64,000 nt of DNA from Leguminivora glycinivorella. Taxonomy: Eukaryota; Arthropoda; Insecta; Lepidoptera; Tortricidae. Below are positions 33,139 through 43,099 of this stretch, one piece after another. The notes under the pieces are model-generated. The model was not told where the DNA came from. It did no database searches and saw only the letters and a program-made list of their open reading frames with translations. Positions within the stretch are counted from its first letter, which is position 1. Each line of letters opens with the position of its first letter. Position numbers and translations under genes: made by a program. Location of the stretch: contig NC_062985.1 in assembly GCF_023078275.1 (NCBI RefSeq), positions 3,348,001 to 3,412,000 on the forward strand, in the 5' to 3' direction.

Positions 33139-33628
33139 GCTGTCAGTTTTGTGACGACAATTAAGCATAAGGGCCATTTTTTTCAAAGTTGTCTACCCCA
33201 CTTTTTTTGTAACATGGGTATTTTTTACGCGATTCATACTCAGAATCGAGAGCTCTTTCGTCCCTGATAGGAGAAAAAAAATGTCCCAAGATTTCCATAC
33301 ATTTTTTCGAACCTTCCATTCCGTTACCGCCATACAAAATGTATGAAAAAATGGTGACGGAATGGGAAAAAAACCTTGGGACACTTTTTGTCTCCTATTA
33401 GGATTGAAAGAATTCGCGATTCTGAGTGGAAAACACATAAAAAATTAAAATTCCGAATCCAAAAAAAAGTGGGGTGGACAACTTTGAAAAAAATTGCCCA
33501 TAAAATCCGTCTAAAAATTTACTTATTTCACATTCTGAACGTAGATTATCGCTCAAAGTTTATGTAATAAACACAAAAACAATATTTTTATAGAAATTTC
33601 ATGCTTAATTTGTCGTCACAAACCTGAA
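33139..33628. repeat. Outer MITE carrying a nested MITE
   Basis: CTGTCAGTTTTGTGACGACA at left pairs with TGTCGTCACAAACCTGAAAG at right, and TTAAGCAT with ATGCTTAA. Removing 33171-33499 plus one ATAA leaves a ~160-bp foldback. Confidence 0.65.
33171..33499. repeat. MITE with ATAA duplication, copy 1
   Basis: Left GGGCCATTTTTTTCAAAGTT and right AACTTTGAAAAAAATTGCCC, flanked by ATAA at 33167-33170 and 33500-33503. The inner arms also pair around a CCATTCCGTTACC / GGTGACGGAATGG centre. 329 bp, non-coding. Copy 2 is at 47716-48037, and a third copy is split by the LTR element at 44937-47274. Confidence 0.85.
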
Positions 33629-34060
33629 AGTGTGTTTTTTTTTTTTATGCATCGATTTAAAAAAATATGCGTGGAGTGTAACTTCGTAATGTGGAAATGA
33701 AAATAGGAAGGGGTATTTCAAAATTCGAGTTGGCAACACTGAGCGTTAAACGTTTAACGGCATCAAACGTTATCGCTGTCAGTTGGAAGTCGGATTAGAA
33801 GTTTCACTTCAATAATTTAATAATAAAAACACAATGATGCACGTTAAAAATTAGCTCTAGATATGACATGGTTGAAAAAGTTGATGCTTTTATTTTACTA
33901 GTCAGGAATAAATTTGACGACCGGTCTGGCTCAGTAGGTAATGACCCAGCCTGCTAAGCCGCAGTCCTGGGTTCGAATCCCGGTAAGGGCATTTATTTCT
34001 GTGATGAGCACAGATATTTGTTCCTGAGTCATGGATGTTTTCTGTATATATATGTATGTA

Positions 34061-34159
34061 TAAAACTCCCGTGAGACTCATACATATTTAAAAATATTTT
34101 AAGCGGGTTACTCACGTATATCACTTAATACGTGAGTAACCCGCTTAAAATATTTTTAA
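34061..34159. repeat. 99-bp foldback in the SINE
   Basis: It starts TAAAACTCCCGTGAGACTC. ATTTTAAGCGGGTTACTCAC pairs with GTGAGTAACCCGCTTAAAAT. The 13-bp ATATATGTATGTA is present on both sides (34048-34060 and 34160-34172), although this is low-complexity sequence. It is related to 12672-12922. Confidence 0.75.
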
Positions 34160-34192
34160 ATATATGTATGTATTTATCTATTTAAGTATGTA

Positions 34193-35755
34193 CAGTGACG
34201 TTCACTTGGATAGCCTCACCCTCCAAATGAATTATTTCTTGTGGTATTGTGTTAGTTAATATAAAGGGGGTATCATAAATAAAATACAAAAGACACACCA
34301 TACATGTTAAAGTAACATATTTAATTATAAGTTAAGAAACAAACAAGAGGTAGCACAAAAACCATAAGAGAGATCGTTCACATGAATAGCCTCATAAAAT
34401 CAAAAGGTGTCCAACGCTGAAGAAAATTTATTTTAGTATTTTGTAGATCTTCCATTGCATCGTATAACTTCAAAAACACGATTAGGAATTGAATCATATA
34501 AAGAACAAATGTATTTAGTCGGCATATTATTCCATGAAGTTTGGATTGCTTGAAACAATTCTTCAGGGCTGTTAAACTGGCGTCCATTTCTATAAATCTT
34601 GCGTGTCAACCATCCCCAAACATTCTCTATAATGTTTAAGTCTGGAGAATAGGATGGCCAATCTAAGACTTCAATATTATTATCAGCTAACCAACTTATC
34701 ACATCGCGTGAAGTATGTATGGGAGCGTTGTCATGTTGCAAAATCCATTTGCGCCCTGATGTAATTTTACAAATTTTTTGTCTCTCATTTTTTATCAATT
34801 CTAAATACTTCTGCGCATTTTGTTTTCCCTTCATTATAACAATATCGACAGCACCAAAATAGGAAATCGCCCCCCAAACCATCACAGAACCAACCCTTGA
34901 ATGATGACGTGATAATAGCTTGGTTTCTTTTCTCAGATCGTGAAAGTAATAGCAAAAACCATCAGGTCCATCCAAATTGAACTTTTTTTCATCGGTAAAA
35001 ATAACATTTTGCCACTGTGTTGTCCAGGACATGTACTTTTTCGCAAAAGATATTCTGGCTATGATGTGATTGGCGCGCAAAGGAGTTTTAAGTTTTAACT
35101 TCTTTCGTTTGAGGTGCGAAGCAGATCTTATAATACGTCGAACTGTTGCGATAGATGCTGTAGTATTTAGTTCACTCGCTATTTGCCTGGCAGTCTTCGT
35201 AGAGTTAGAAGCAGCACGTAATATATGTCGACGTTCACGAAGAGTTGTGGCGAATTTTGTTCGGCCCTTATAAAGTTGGCCGTAATTTTCTTTATTTTTC
35301 ATATAGTTATTTATAACTTTAGGACTACGACCAATTTTCTTAGCTATCTCACGGTTAGACAGCTTTTGAGATGCATAAAAATTTATTTTTTCTATTTCGA
35401 AGTCAGAAAGTTTTTTACCGCGACCCATGTCGATATAGCACAATTTTAAGTCACTGTAATCGGTGTAATAAACTATACCAGATCTGTGTTATCAGAGACA
35501 CTAATTAAAAAAGCACATGATTCACACGATCAGTTATTTCAACGGACGAAACAAGACTGAGGCTATTCATGTGAGCGGCGCGCGCGACCGCTGACTGGCG
35601 TAAACCAACCTGTATGAACAAGTTTGTTCCTGTTTGTCTCCCGTTCGATCACAGATAAAATTTTAAATTCAAACGTTACATAAAATTATATTGCTGTTTG
35701 AGGTAATCGTAAAACATTAATATAATTCAGGTGAGGCTATTCAAGTGACCGGCAC
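34193..35755 (-). mobile_element. Tc1-family DNA transposon, apparently complete
   Basis: The terminal inverted repeats pair CAGTGACGTTCACTTGGATA (left) with GTGCCGGTCACTTGAATAGC (right, reverse complement), both continuing into GCCTCACC. TA lies on both sides (34191-34192 and 35756-35757). Comparison with the SINE at 7630-7876 gives the empty site GTATATCGTC, which fixes the left end. The right end appears 1-2 bases short of the usual CAGT terminus. The element is 1.56 kb, a normal Tc1 length. Confidence 0.85.
34433..35443 (-). CDS. Tc1-family DD34E transposase
   Basis: 336 residues, full length for the family and without interruption. N-terminal helix-turn-helix DNA-binding region: LSDFEIEKINFYASQKLSN and NREIAKKIGRSPKVINNY (about 10-50), second HTH to about 120. 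The catalytic triad is visible: first Asp in IFTDEKKFNLDG (about 150), second in ILQHDNAPIHTS (about 240), Glu in NIIENVWGWLTR, with 34 residues between the last two. The transposase would cut the element at its inverted repeats and insert it at TA. An ATG start lies 310 bp inside the right end. Coding integrity plus good ends make it a candidate for recent activity. Confidence 0.92.
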   Translation of the reverse strand: MCYIDMGRGKKLSDFEIEKINFYASQKLSNREIAKKIGRSPKVINNYMKNKENYGQLYKGRTKFATTLRERRHILRAASNSTKTARQIASELNTTASIATVRRIIRSASHLKRKKLKLKTPLRANHIIARISFAKKYMSWTTQWQNVIFTDEKKFNLDGPDGFCYYFHDLRKETKLLSRHHSRVGSVMVWGAISYFGAVDIVIMKGKQNAQKYLELIKNERQKICKITSGRKWILQHDNAPIHTSRDVISWLADNNIEVLDWPSYSPDLNIIENVWGWLTRKIYRNGRQFNSPEELFQAIQTSWNNMPTKYICSLYDSIPNRVFEVIRCNGRSTKY

Positions 35756-35837
35756 TATATCGTCACTTAGCACCCATAGTACAAGCTTTGCTTAGTTTGG
35801 GGCTAAGTTGATCTGTGTAAGGTGTACCCAATATTTA

Positions 35838-36751
35838 AAAAAAAAAAGAGAATGCTGCTGTTTGGAAGCCTGCCTCGAACAACAGTGAATTTAGTAGTTA
35901 GTAGTTTTTTTTTTTACATATTTACTTCAGTTCAGTTCATTTGGCACATTTGAAAGTTTGGAATTAAATTAAAACGTTTTGTACAGATTGCTTCATTCAG
36001 ACGTGAAAAATATATAGCTTTAATTTTGTTTGACCGTTCTTAAAACTTTCCTGATTAGGAAACAAATAGCTCCCCAATGGAAAAAAAAACTAGTTTCGTA
36101 ATATAAGGTTGTTATTTCCCCTTTTTCGCCCCAAGGGCCTTTGCGACCTCCAGGAAAATACTACGGAAAAAGGAAAAGAAAACGTTATAGTTATGTAGAA
36201 TAATATTAATGTAATTAATAATATTAAATATATTGCTTTGCCTTTTATGTAATAAAGAAAACTGTATTGGCATAATTATTATTACCATGCTAGTTTAACT
36301 TACCAAAAGGTCGTGCGTTCAAACCAGTGTGCATGATAATGATTTTTTTTTTAATATTCTTCTGAAAAATATCACTTACATAGATTAAGAAGATCATCCC
36401 ATCCCATACATTAAAATGCGACCGCCTAAGAACGCGCTTACACTACACCACACAGATGGCGCCACAAAAAAAAAGGATCTGGGTTTTTAACAGTAACATA
36501 TTATATACACATCGAAACTCGCGATATATTTTAATTTGCTAAAATAATGCTTTACATGAGGTTAAATCGTATCAATAAAATTCACGACAGTACGTAAAAT
36601 ATAGCATTTTCCCCAAATGACACACAAAACCCTGGTCACGACACAATATAACATACACGACCGACAAAAACAAAAACATACTTTGGATTTGATATTATCA
36701 TGCGTGACAGAATCAATGGGGTCAGTAATAGTACACATTGTTTGTTGGTAA
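35838..36751. other. No recognisable feature
   Basis: AT-rich. Nothing supportable. Confidence 0.4.
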
Positions 36752-36930
36752 TCCATACTAATATTATAAATGGGAAAGTGTGTGTGTCTGTTTGTTTGTC
36801 CGTCTTTCACGGCAAAACGGAGCGACGAACTGACGTGATTTTTTAAGTGGAGATAGTTGAAGGGATGGAGAGTGACATAGGCTACTATTTGTCTCTTTCT
36901 AACGTGAGCGAAGCCGCGGCCAAAAGCTAG
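36752..36930 (+). mobile_element. Lep1-like non-autonomous Helitron, clean ends
   Basis: It begins TCCATACTAATATTATAAAT and ends GAAGCCGCGGCCAAAAGCTAG, with A before and T after, so it sits between A and T as Helitrons do. Internal ACGGCAAAACGGAGCGACGA and AGATAGTTGAAGGGATGGAG recur in the other copies (40460-40676, 47354-47450, 48334-48510, 61034-61490). No Rep/helicase is encoded. Family name recalled, not searched. Confidence 0.75.
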
Positions 36931-37216
36931 TAATATTATAATTATATAAATCAAAACAATATTAAATTTGTTGCAAATCGCTATTCGCTTATGCTTTAAA
37001 GCACTTTGGGTCGTTTTTCTAAACGCATTACTAAAATTAGGGATTTATGTATGAAAATGAGGCACTTAGTAGGTACAATTTCTTTGTGTCCGTTTATTCT
37101 GTATACAGATTTTATAAAACTGTTTTCTTTTTTACCGCTTTGTTGAAATAACCCGACTTAAATAATTGTTTCATATCAACCCTTTTTTTGTTCGTTTTTA
37201 AGCCTGTTAAGCTTTA

Positions 37217-38019
37217 GGTCCCACCGCGAGCTAGTAAGCTATGAGCTATCGGCTATGAAAACGAACAAAAGATAGTCGCTCTCGTGTAAATAAAAGAGAC
37301 ACGGCGATATTGATAACTCACCGCTGGGCGAGTAATTATAAACATCGCCGTGTCTCTTTTATTTACGCGGGAGTGCTTATCTTTTATTCGTTTTTTATAG
37401 CCGATAGCTCATAGTTTACTAGCTCGCGAAGCTATGAGCTATCGGCTATAAAAACGAACAAAAGTTATTCGCTCTCGTATAATATAAGAGACGCGATGAT
37501 AGCGCGGACGAGTTATGGTTCATAGCCGATCTATGAGCTACAAATCGCTCGCTCTCTCTTTTATTAGGGTTCCGTAGTCAACTAGGAACCCTTATAATTT
37601 CGCCATGTCGCATGTTCGCCGTCCGCGGATAATCTCAGTGACCAACGTGTGATATATTGTTGGATAGGTGTTTAAAAATGAATAAGGGTTTACTAAAATC
37701 GTTTTTTGATAATATTCATATTTTCGGAAATAATCGCTGCTAAAGGAAAAAAAAGTGTATGGGGCCCTATAAGTTTTGAACCATATGTTTAAAAAATATG
37801 AAAAAAATCACAAAAGTAGAACTTTATAAACACTTTCCAGGAAAATTGTTTTGAATTTGATAGGTTCAGTAGTTTTCGAGAAAATTACGGAAAACTACGG
37901 AACCCTACACTGAGCGTGGCCCTATACGCTCTTGGCCGGTTTTTATTTATACGGGAGCGACTGTCTTTTGTTCGTTTTTATAGCCGATAGCTCATAGTTT
38001 ACTCGCTTTTTGTGGGACC
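37217..38019. repeat. Compound palindrome interrupted by the ~550-bp family
   Basis: The outer ends GGTCCCAC and GTGGGACC are inverted. Between them, CTATGAGCTATCGGCTATRAAAACGAAC and its inverse occur four times, making two head-to-head foldbacks (37217-37430 and about 37431-38019). The second is broken by a copy of the hairpin-ended element (37565-37945). Long complementary arms such as AAGAGACACGGCGAT / ATCGCCGTGTCTCTT are visible. Confidence 0.7.
37565..37945 (+). mobile_element. Hairpin-ended ~550-bp family, deleted copy 2
   Basis: It has the 5' hairpin AGGGTTCCGTAGTCAACTAG and the 3' GAGCGTGGCCCTATACGCTC block, but lacks about 170 bp after the CCGCGGATAATCTCAGT motif. It is inserted in the arm of a foldback. 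Confidence 0.75.
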
Positions 38020-38219
38020 AGTGCCTTAGCGAAACAAGACTATAATAATGAATACTTACGTTTTGTGTTTTTAAATGTTGCTTTTGCGTACGTTATACGC
38101 AGGGTCTGAAGGATAAGAAAAATATACCTGAGCTAAAGTTTTATACTTTTTGTTAAAATACACGTACATTTCGTTGTCGTTTACAGTTAAATTATACAAG
38201 CTTCTCGCCGCAACTTCAA

Positions 38220-38402
38220 TACATACATACAATCATGCCTGTATCCCATAAAGGGGTAGGCAGAACACATGAAACTACTAAAGCTTCAGTGCCACTCTTG
38301 GCAAATAAGGGGTTGAAAGAAAACGAAACTGTGACATTGCAGTGACAGGTTGCCAGCCTTTCGCCTACGCCACCAACGCCGGCAACCTCAATAGCATAGA
38401 AA
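38220..38402 (-). repeat. LINE 3' terminal fragment (family Z), copy 1
   Basis: Reverse complement of the tail at 62446-62690: (TGTA)n, then ATGCCTGTATCCCAT, GGGGTAGGCAGAACACATGA, GGTTGCCAGCC. Likely the 3' UTR of a LINE ending in a TGTA microsatellite. Family not certain. Confidence 0.6.
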
Positions 38403-38549
38403 TATGTCTGCATAATTATGAATATGATGAGTTATTACATACATACACACAGGCCCTCTTGCTATGCCAATTGAAATAGGTAACTTAAAAACACCTTTTG
38501 ATTAATTGATAACACTCGTGAATTCTATGTCTTGTTTAATGTATCGCCC

Positions 38550-38693
38550 GTGCGTTTTCACATTATCCGATCCGATATCGGATGTAGGACCGATATCCCA
38601 TAAATTCAAGACGCTATCTTTGATTTTTGCCTTTGAAATCCTTCCGACATCCGATATTGGATCGATATTGGATCGGATAATGTGAAAACGCAC
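38550..38693. repeat. MITE GTGCGTTTTCACATTATCC, best copy 3
   Basis: A perfect 24-bp terminal inverted repeat (GTGCGTTTTCACATTATCCG...) is seen at both ends. Internal GATATCGGATGTAGGACCGA and CATCCGATATTGGATCGA also pair. 144 bp, non-coding. Confidence 0.85.
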
Positions 38694-38984
38694 TGAGGTT
38701 CTATTTATTCTGTGAATTAAATGTCAATAACAAAATACTACTGTAGTACAGGTTACTCTCCGCAGACGAAAACTAAAAAATAAACTTATCTCAGTCGGTT
38801 TATTTACAAGAATAACATAACTACATACAAAGACTTTAACAGTGACGTCACCACTGTGACGTCAACAGGCGTTTCTACAGACACCGCACCGCTATCACAG
38901 TAAATGGCAAGATTAGTATTAGAAGGTGTTCAAGAGCTTGAATGCAGCCAACCCAGTACCAAAGATATATTATATAACTCCGTA

Positions 38985-39250
38985 CAGACAGATAAAGTCT
39001 AAGAAAAAAACGTACCTCAGTACCATACAGAAAAAGGTACGGTGGCCTAGATGGCATTACACCTTTGGGGTACGCTCAGCTAGATGGCGCTAATATTTAT
39101 TTATATTTGACATTTTAAAACATCAATCAAGCTAAGAATATGGGCCAAATTGTCAAAACTTTTAAGCCTGTGTCAAGAGATGGCAGTCTATGTACTGTGA
39201 TTACACATTTTACTTCGACAGTAACTCTCTATAAAACTCGATCCTCATCT
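38985..39250. repeat. ~270-bp dispersed repeat, copy 1
   Basis: GTACCTCAGTACCATACAGA, GGTACGGTGGCCTAGATGGC, GAGATGGCAGTCTA and CTCTATAAAACTCGATCCTC appear in the same order at 42165-42460. No coding frame or inverted ends seen. Confidence 0.75.
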
Positions 39251-39714
39251 TTGCCAGTACTAATATGTTCCTAGTTAATTACATCGATTGATAAAATGCA
39301 TGCCGGTAGTCATGATTCTACGTCGACACGACACATCGTTAGTGCGTTCTATCTCGGAGGAGGCGCCATCTCTTGAGGAACTTGTTGTGTAACTACACTA
39401 CTACATTTGACTACAATAAGTATTTCCTACTCGTGTTAACATTAGATGTACATGAGATTCCCTCCTACACCATTAATACGAACAAGCATTATTACTCAAA
39501 GAAGATTATTGAAGACATAAATGTACGAATATTATTCGTGGAAAGAAAATCAGTGCTCGCAATATATATTATATAAGAGTACATAGCGTTGCTATTACCT
39601 AAGATTTGTACACGAATGACGTGTTTCATTCTATTACTCAACGTGTATCGTTATGCCACAGTGTATAGTTGGAGAACAGTAATGTGTGTTAAACACGACG
39701 AGGTAAAACCGTAC

Positions 39715-39860
39715 AAGTGGCGACACATAAGTTTAGCGTTGACAGGGCAGAAGTCAAAAACAGGTCTCTCAGGGGAGTACAGGGGGTGAAAGGTATGCGT
39801 CCCCATGCGCAGCTATCCCCTCCACATTTCACTTAGCGCTAAACTTATGTGCCACCACTT
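39715..39860. repeat. Foldback MITE
   Basis: AAGTGGCGACACATAAGTTT at left pairs with AAACTTATGTGCCACCACTT at right. Inner TATGCGTCCCCATGCGCAGC is near the centre. Confidence 0.7.
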
Positions 39861-39907
39861 TTATCTGTTTTGAAGAAACTGTTAAATGTATATCCCCAAA
39901 TATTACA

Positions 39908-40074
39908 GAAATAAATAAATAAATATTGGGGACCCTACAAGTTATCCCCAAACTAAGCATAGCTTCGACAGTGACAATATACATACTTAAATAGATAAAT
40001 ACATACTTATATACATAAAAAACATCCATGACTCAGGAACAAATATCTGTGTTCATCACACATATAAATGCCTT
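39908..40074 (-). repeat. SINE family A body (minus)
   Basis: Reverse complement of the 7.6-kb SINE: (TAAA)n, ATTGGGGACCC, CCCCAAACTAAGC, then AACATCCATGACTCAGGAAC and a scrap of the head. The tRNA-like head is lost. Confidence 0.75.
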
Positions 40075-40459
40075 TTTGATATAAAACTTCAACATTTGAT
40101 TTTATGAGCAGACTTTCTGTTTATGGAAAGTAAACCATAACATTTCGAATTATACCATAGAATTTTATACCCCACCGTTTGCACGGCAAAGCCAAAAAGT
40201 TGTTAATATTTTTCTTTTTACCTTTCGACAGTGTGTACGTTGCGCATTTGAGTAGTATAAATGTGACATTATCAAACATTGGCGCTATTTCCATAACAGC
40301 TTAACCGATAATGTGATGTTTTGATAGAAAAAATTACAAACAGGTATATAATGCGATTTTATTTTACTAGTATATTTCACTAATTTTATTTAATTGTCAC
40401 TTAGAGATAGGTTGATTTGTTTAAGGTGTCCCAAAATATATATTTATTACTATTCTTTA

Positions 40460-40676
40460 CTAGCTTTTTCTCGCGGCTTCGCTTGCGTTAAATTCGATAA
40501 TTGCGGAATACTCCATACAAACGTTTTAGGGACGTGGGGGTTAGAAAGATACAAAAAGTAACCTGTGTTACTCTCCATCCCTTCAACTATCTCCCCTGAA
40601 AATATCACGTCAATTCGTCGTTCCATTTTGCCGTGAAAGGCGGATAAACAAACGGACATACACACTTTCCCTTTTT
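40460..40676 (-). mobile_element. Lep1-like Helitron, minus copy
   Basis: It starts CTAGCTTTTTCTCGCGGCTT with A on its left, then CTCCATCCCTTCAACTATCT and AATTCGTCGTTCCATTTTGC, and ends in a poly-T. It holds about 45 bp (ATTGCGGAATACTCCATACA...) absent from the 36.7-kb copy. Confidence 0.65.
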
Positions 40677-40684
40677 TTTTTTTA

Positions 40685-40800
40685 TTATAAATGGGCTTAC
40701 TCTTGACCGTAGACTAGCCAAAGGCAAAGACGTGGCCTACGATGGAGTGAGCTCGCCCAGAAGATGCCTGTTCACTCTTGATTTGAAGGTTGCCGGGTTA
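40685..40800. repeat. Repeat tail shared with 48040-48135
   Basis: ATGGGCTTACTCTTG, CTAGCCAAAGGCAAAGACGT, GATGGAGTG and GATGCCTGTTCACTCTTG occur in both. Probably a LINE 3' fragment. Family not recognised. Confidence 0.5.
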
Positions 40801-40981
40801 TATATTAGTATAATATTAGTATGGTTTTATTATTTAAATCATTCCCTGAAGTGGGACCAACGTAGGCTATTAAAGAAACATTTTTACTAGGCTACTGTTA
40901 ATATTCTAACCCCTGCGGCACTCACGGAAGATGATTTATCAACCCGTCGCACCCGGGAAGGAATGGATGGCGTACGTCCCA

Positions 40982-41100
40982 GAAAATTGTTACCGGTATT
41001 ATCGGAACGTAAAGGGACGACGCGCGCGTTTGCGATATGACACATTGCTTATTGCGCTCTTTGCGCCTGACACAGATGCTTTTACTTTGAGGATGTAGAT
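40982..41100. repeat. GTTACCGGTATTAT module, copy 1
   Basis: AATTGTTACCGGTATTATCG then ATGACACATTGCTTATTG. It recurs at 41792-41900 and 42557-42615, each time beside a CCCCGAC/TCTG unit. Confidence 0.55.
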
Positions 41101-41126
41101 AGATGAGGATATTAGATATCTTTTTA

Positions 41127-41346
41127 ACCCCCGACGCAAAAACGACGGGGTGTTTTAAGTTTGACGTGTCTGTCTGTGTGTGTGTGTCTGTCTGTGGCAT
41201 CGTAGCTCCCGATCGGATGAACCGATTTGGATTTAGTTTTTTTTTTGTCTGAAAGCTGAGTTAGTCGGGAGAGTTCTTAGCCATGTTTCATGAAAATCGG
41301 TCTACTATGTCGCGGTTGGGGGTTTTTCAAATTTTTAATTTTGTGG
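41127..41346 (+). repeat. CCCCGAC/TCTG repeat family, copy 2
   Basis: AACCCCCGACGCAAAAACGA, a short (TCTG)n/(TG)n, then GGCATCGTAGCTCCCGATCG and CATGTTTCATGAAAATCGGT. Same orientation and order as 11430-11680. Confidence 0.7.
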
Positions 41347-41394
41347 TTATTCTTGTTACTGTAAATAGTGACGTTTTTGTTTAAATAGTTCTTT

Positions 41395-41467
41395 TTAACC
41401 CCAGACGCAAAAACGACGGGGTGTTATAAGTTTGACGTGTCTGTCTGTCTGTTTGTCTGTCTGTCGT

Positions 41468-41501
<34 letters not shown>

Positions 41502-41686
41502 ATCTGTCTGTGTGTGTGTCTGTCTGTGGCATCGTAGCTCCCGAACGGATGAACCGATTTAGATTTAGTTTTTTTCGTCTGAAAGCTGAGTTAGTCGGGA
41601 GAGTTCTCAGCCATGTTTCATGAAAATCGGTCTACTATGTCGCGGTCGGGGGTTCATTCAAAAATTTAATTGTGTGGTTAGGTTAG
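41395..41686 (+). repeat. CCCCGAC/TCTG repeat family, copy 3, expanded microsatellite
   Basis: It follows copy 2 after 50 bp. (TCTG)n with one interruption spans about 41440-41525, longer than in copies 1 and 2. Open frames across it are artefacts of the repeat. Confidence 0.7.
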
Positions 41687-41959
41687 CACAGCTCAAAATT
41701 AGAGATATAATTTATCTCGTAAAATTGTTCAGGTTTAAGAACTTTTATTTCTCAAAGAAGATATATACAACTTCACTTAAATGAGAATTAAATTGTTACC
41801 GGTATTATTGGAATGTAAAGGGACGCCGACGCTTACCCGATATGATACATTGCTTACTGTGTTCTTTGCGAATAAAACAGATGCATTACTTTGAACACGC
41901 TTCACGGTTAGTATCCCAAAAATACACACTAAGCGTTTCGCTTCAACATTTCTTTTGCG

Positions 41960-42130
41960 AACCGCCAAGGAGTGGAATGCCATGCCTGTGAGTCTGTGTT
42001 TCCGCATGAGTACAATCCAGGTCTCTTTAAAGCAAGAGTAAATAGGTATGATCATAGGTAAGCGTGCTCCACCGTAGACCGCATCATCACTTACCATCAG
42101 GTGTTATCGTGGTCAAACGTCTACCTATTC
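41960..42130 (+). pseudogene. LINE C-terminal/3' tail scrap
   Basis: The plus strand reads RTAKEWNAMPVS and then a decayed run ending in the 3' tail shared with 31686-31822 (CATCAGGTGTTATCGTGGTC, A-rich end). It matches the R-x-x-x-x-W-N-x-(L/M)-P motif of CR1/Jockey C-termini. Confidence 0.55.
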
Positions 42131-42164
42131 ATAATAAAAAAAGAACATTTAGTTTGATCAAAGA

Positions 42165-42460
42165 CATATGTAACTCCGTATAGACAGATCTGATAAAGTC
42201 TAAGAAAAAATCGTACCTCAAAACCATAGAGAAAACGGTACGGTGACCTAGATGGCGTTACACCTTCAGGGGACGCTCAGCTAAATGACGCTAATATTAA
42301 TATTTGACATTTGAACACATATCAAGCTAATAATAGAGGTATGTGCAAAATTGTTAAAATTGAGGTTCAAAAGTATTAAGCCTGTGTTGAGAGATGGCAG
42401 TCTAGGCACTGTGATTACACATTTTACTTTGACAATGACTCTCTATAAAACTCGATCCTC
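42165..42460. repeat. ~270-bp dispersed repeat, copy 2
   Basis: Same order of blocks as 38985-39250, same orientation, a few short indels. 3.2 kb apart. Confidence 0.75.
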
Positions 42461-42604
42461 TTTGGTTTGATATATGATACTTTTTTCTTCTCACTATAAA
42501 TTTTTTGCGCTGACATTTCGTATCAATGTTGTATTTAGAACTATGATTTATCTTGTAAAAATTGTCACCGTTAATATCGGAACGCTCTCCCGTTTGCGAT
42601 ATGT

Positions 42605-42720
42605 CACATTGCTTTTTATCTATCTATCTATACTATTTGTCTATCTGTATGTGTGTGTGTCTGTCTGTGGCATCGTAGCTCCCGAACGGATGAACGGATT
42701 AAGATTTAGTTTTTAACATG
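42605..42720 (+). repeat. CCCCGAC/TCTG family, partial copy 4
   Basis: (TCTA)n/(TG)n then GGCATCGTAGCTCCCGAACG. It lacks the leading CCCCGAC block and the 3' half. Confidence 0.55.
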
Positions 42721-42825
42721 TGGTTAGCACTGAATTGGTTAAACTTAGTAATTTTCGTAGCAACGCTACGGCGTTTCGTAGCTAGTCGAATACGTAGCAA
42801 ACTATTCTTTCGGTTGTTATACTTA

Positions 42826-42948
42826 GGGCCAGTTGCATCACATTTGACAGACACATCATCGTCACGCAGCAGATGTCTATGGAAATTCCCATACAATAAA
42901 ATTTTACGAACGCTTTATCGATGACAGACGGTTTGATGCAACCGGCCC
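42826..42948. repeat. MITE GGGCCAGTTGCATCA with TTA duplication
   Basis: Left GGGCCAGTTGCATCACATTT and right GTTTGATGCAACCGGCCC. TTA at 42823-42825 and 42949-42951. 123 bp, PIF/Harbinger-like duplication. Confidence 0.8.
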
Positions 42949-42951
42949 TTA

Positions 42952-43096
42952 CGGCTCAGCCACGACATTGGTCTAAGCGCGACAGCGGTGAGCGGCGGCC
43001 ATACATTGGAGCGAGACACAGCGATGGGACTTTTCATTCGCACGTATGGCTGCCGCTCACCGCTGCCGCGCTTAGACCAATGTCGTGGCTGGGCCG
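42952..43096. repeat. MITE CGGCTCAGCCACGACATTGG with TTA duplication
   Basis: The arms of about 50 bp are nearly perfect inverted copies (ATTGGTCTAAGCGCG / CGCGCTTAGACCAAT, and GGTGAGCGGC / GCCGCTCACC). TTA at 42949-42951 and 43097-43099. Its left TTA is the right TTA of the neighbouring MITE. Confidence 0.85.
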
Positions 43097-43099
43097 TTA

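Larger units (their letters stand above)
33916..35837 (+). repeat. SINE family A split by a foldback and a Tc1 element
   Basis: The head (GACCGGTCTGGCTCAGTAGG, B box GGGTTCGAATCCCGG) and body up to TATGTATGTA are at 33916-34060. A middle scrap (TTTATCTATTTAAGTATG) is at about 34170-34192. The tail (TATCGTCACTTAGCACCC to the A-rich end) is at 35756-35837. The order matches the unbroken copy at 7630-7876. Confidence 0.85.

Noticed and set aside
36562..36954. 130-codon minus frame
   Set aside because: Runs through a Helitron and AT-rich sequence; no motif.
41432..41623. Cys/Val/Leu-rich small protein
   Set aside because: Translation of a (TCTG)n microsatellite.
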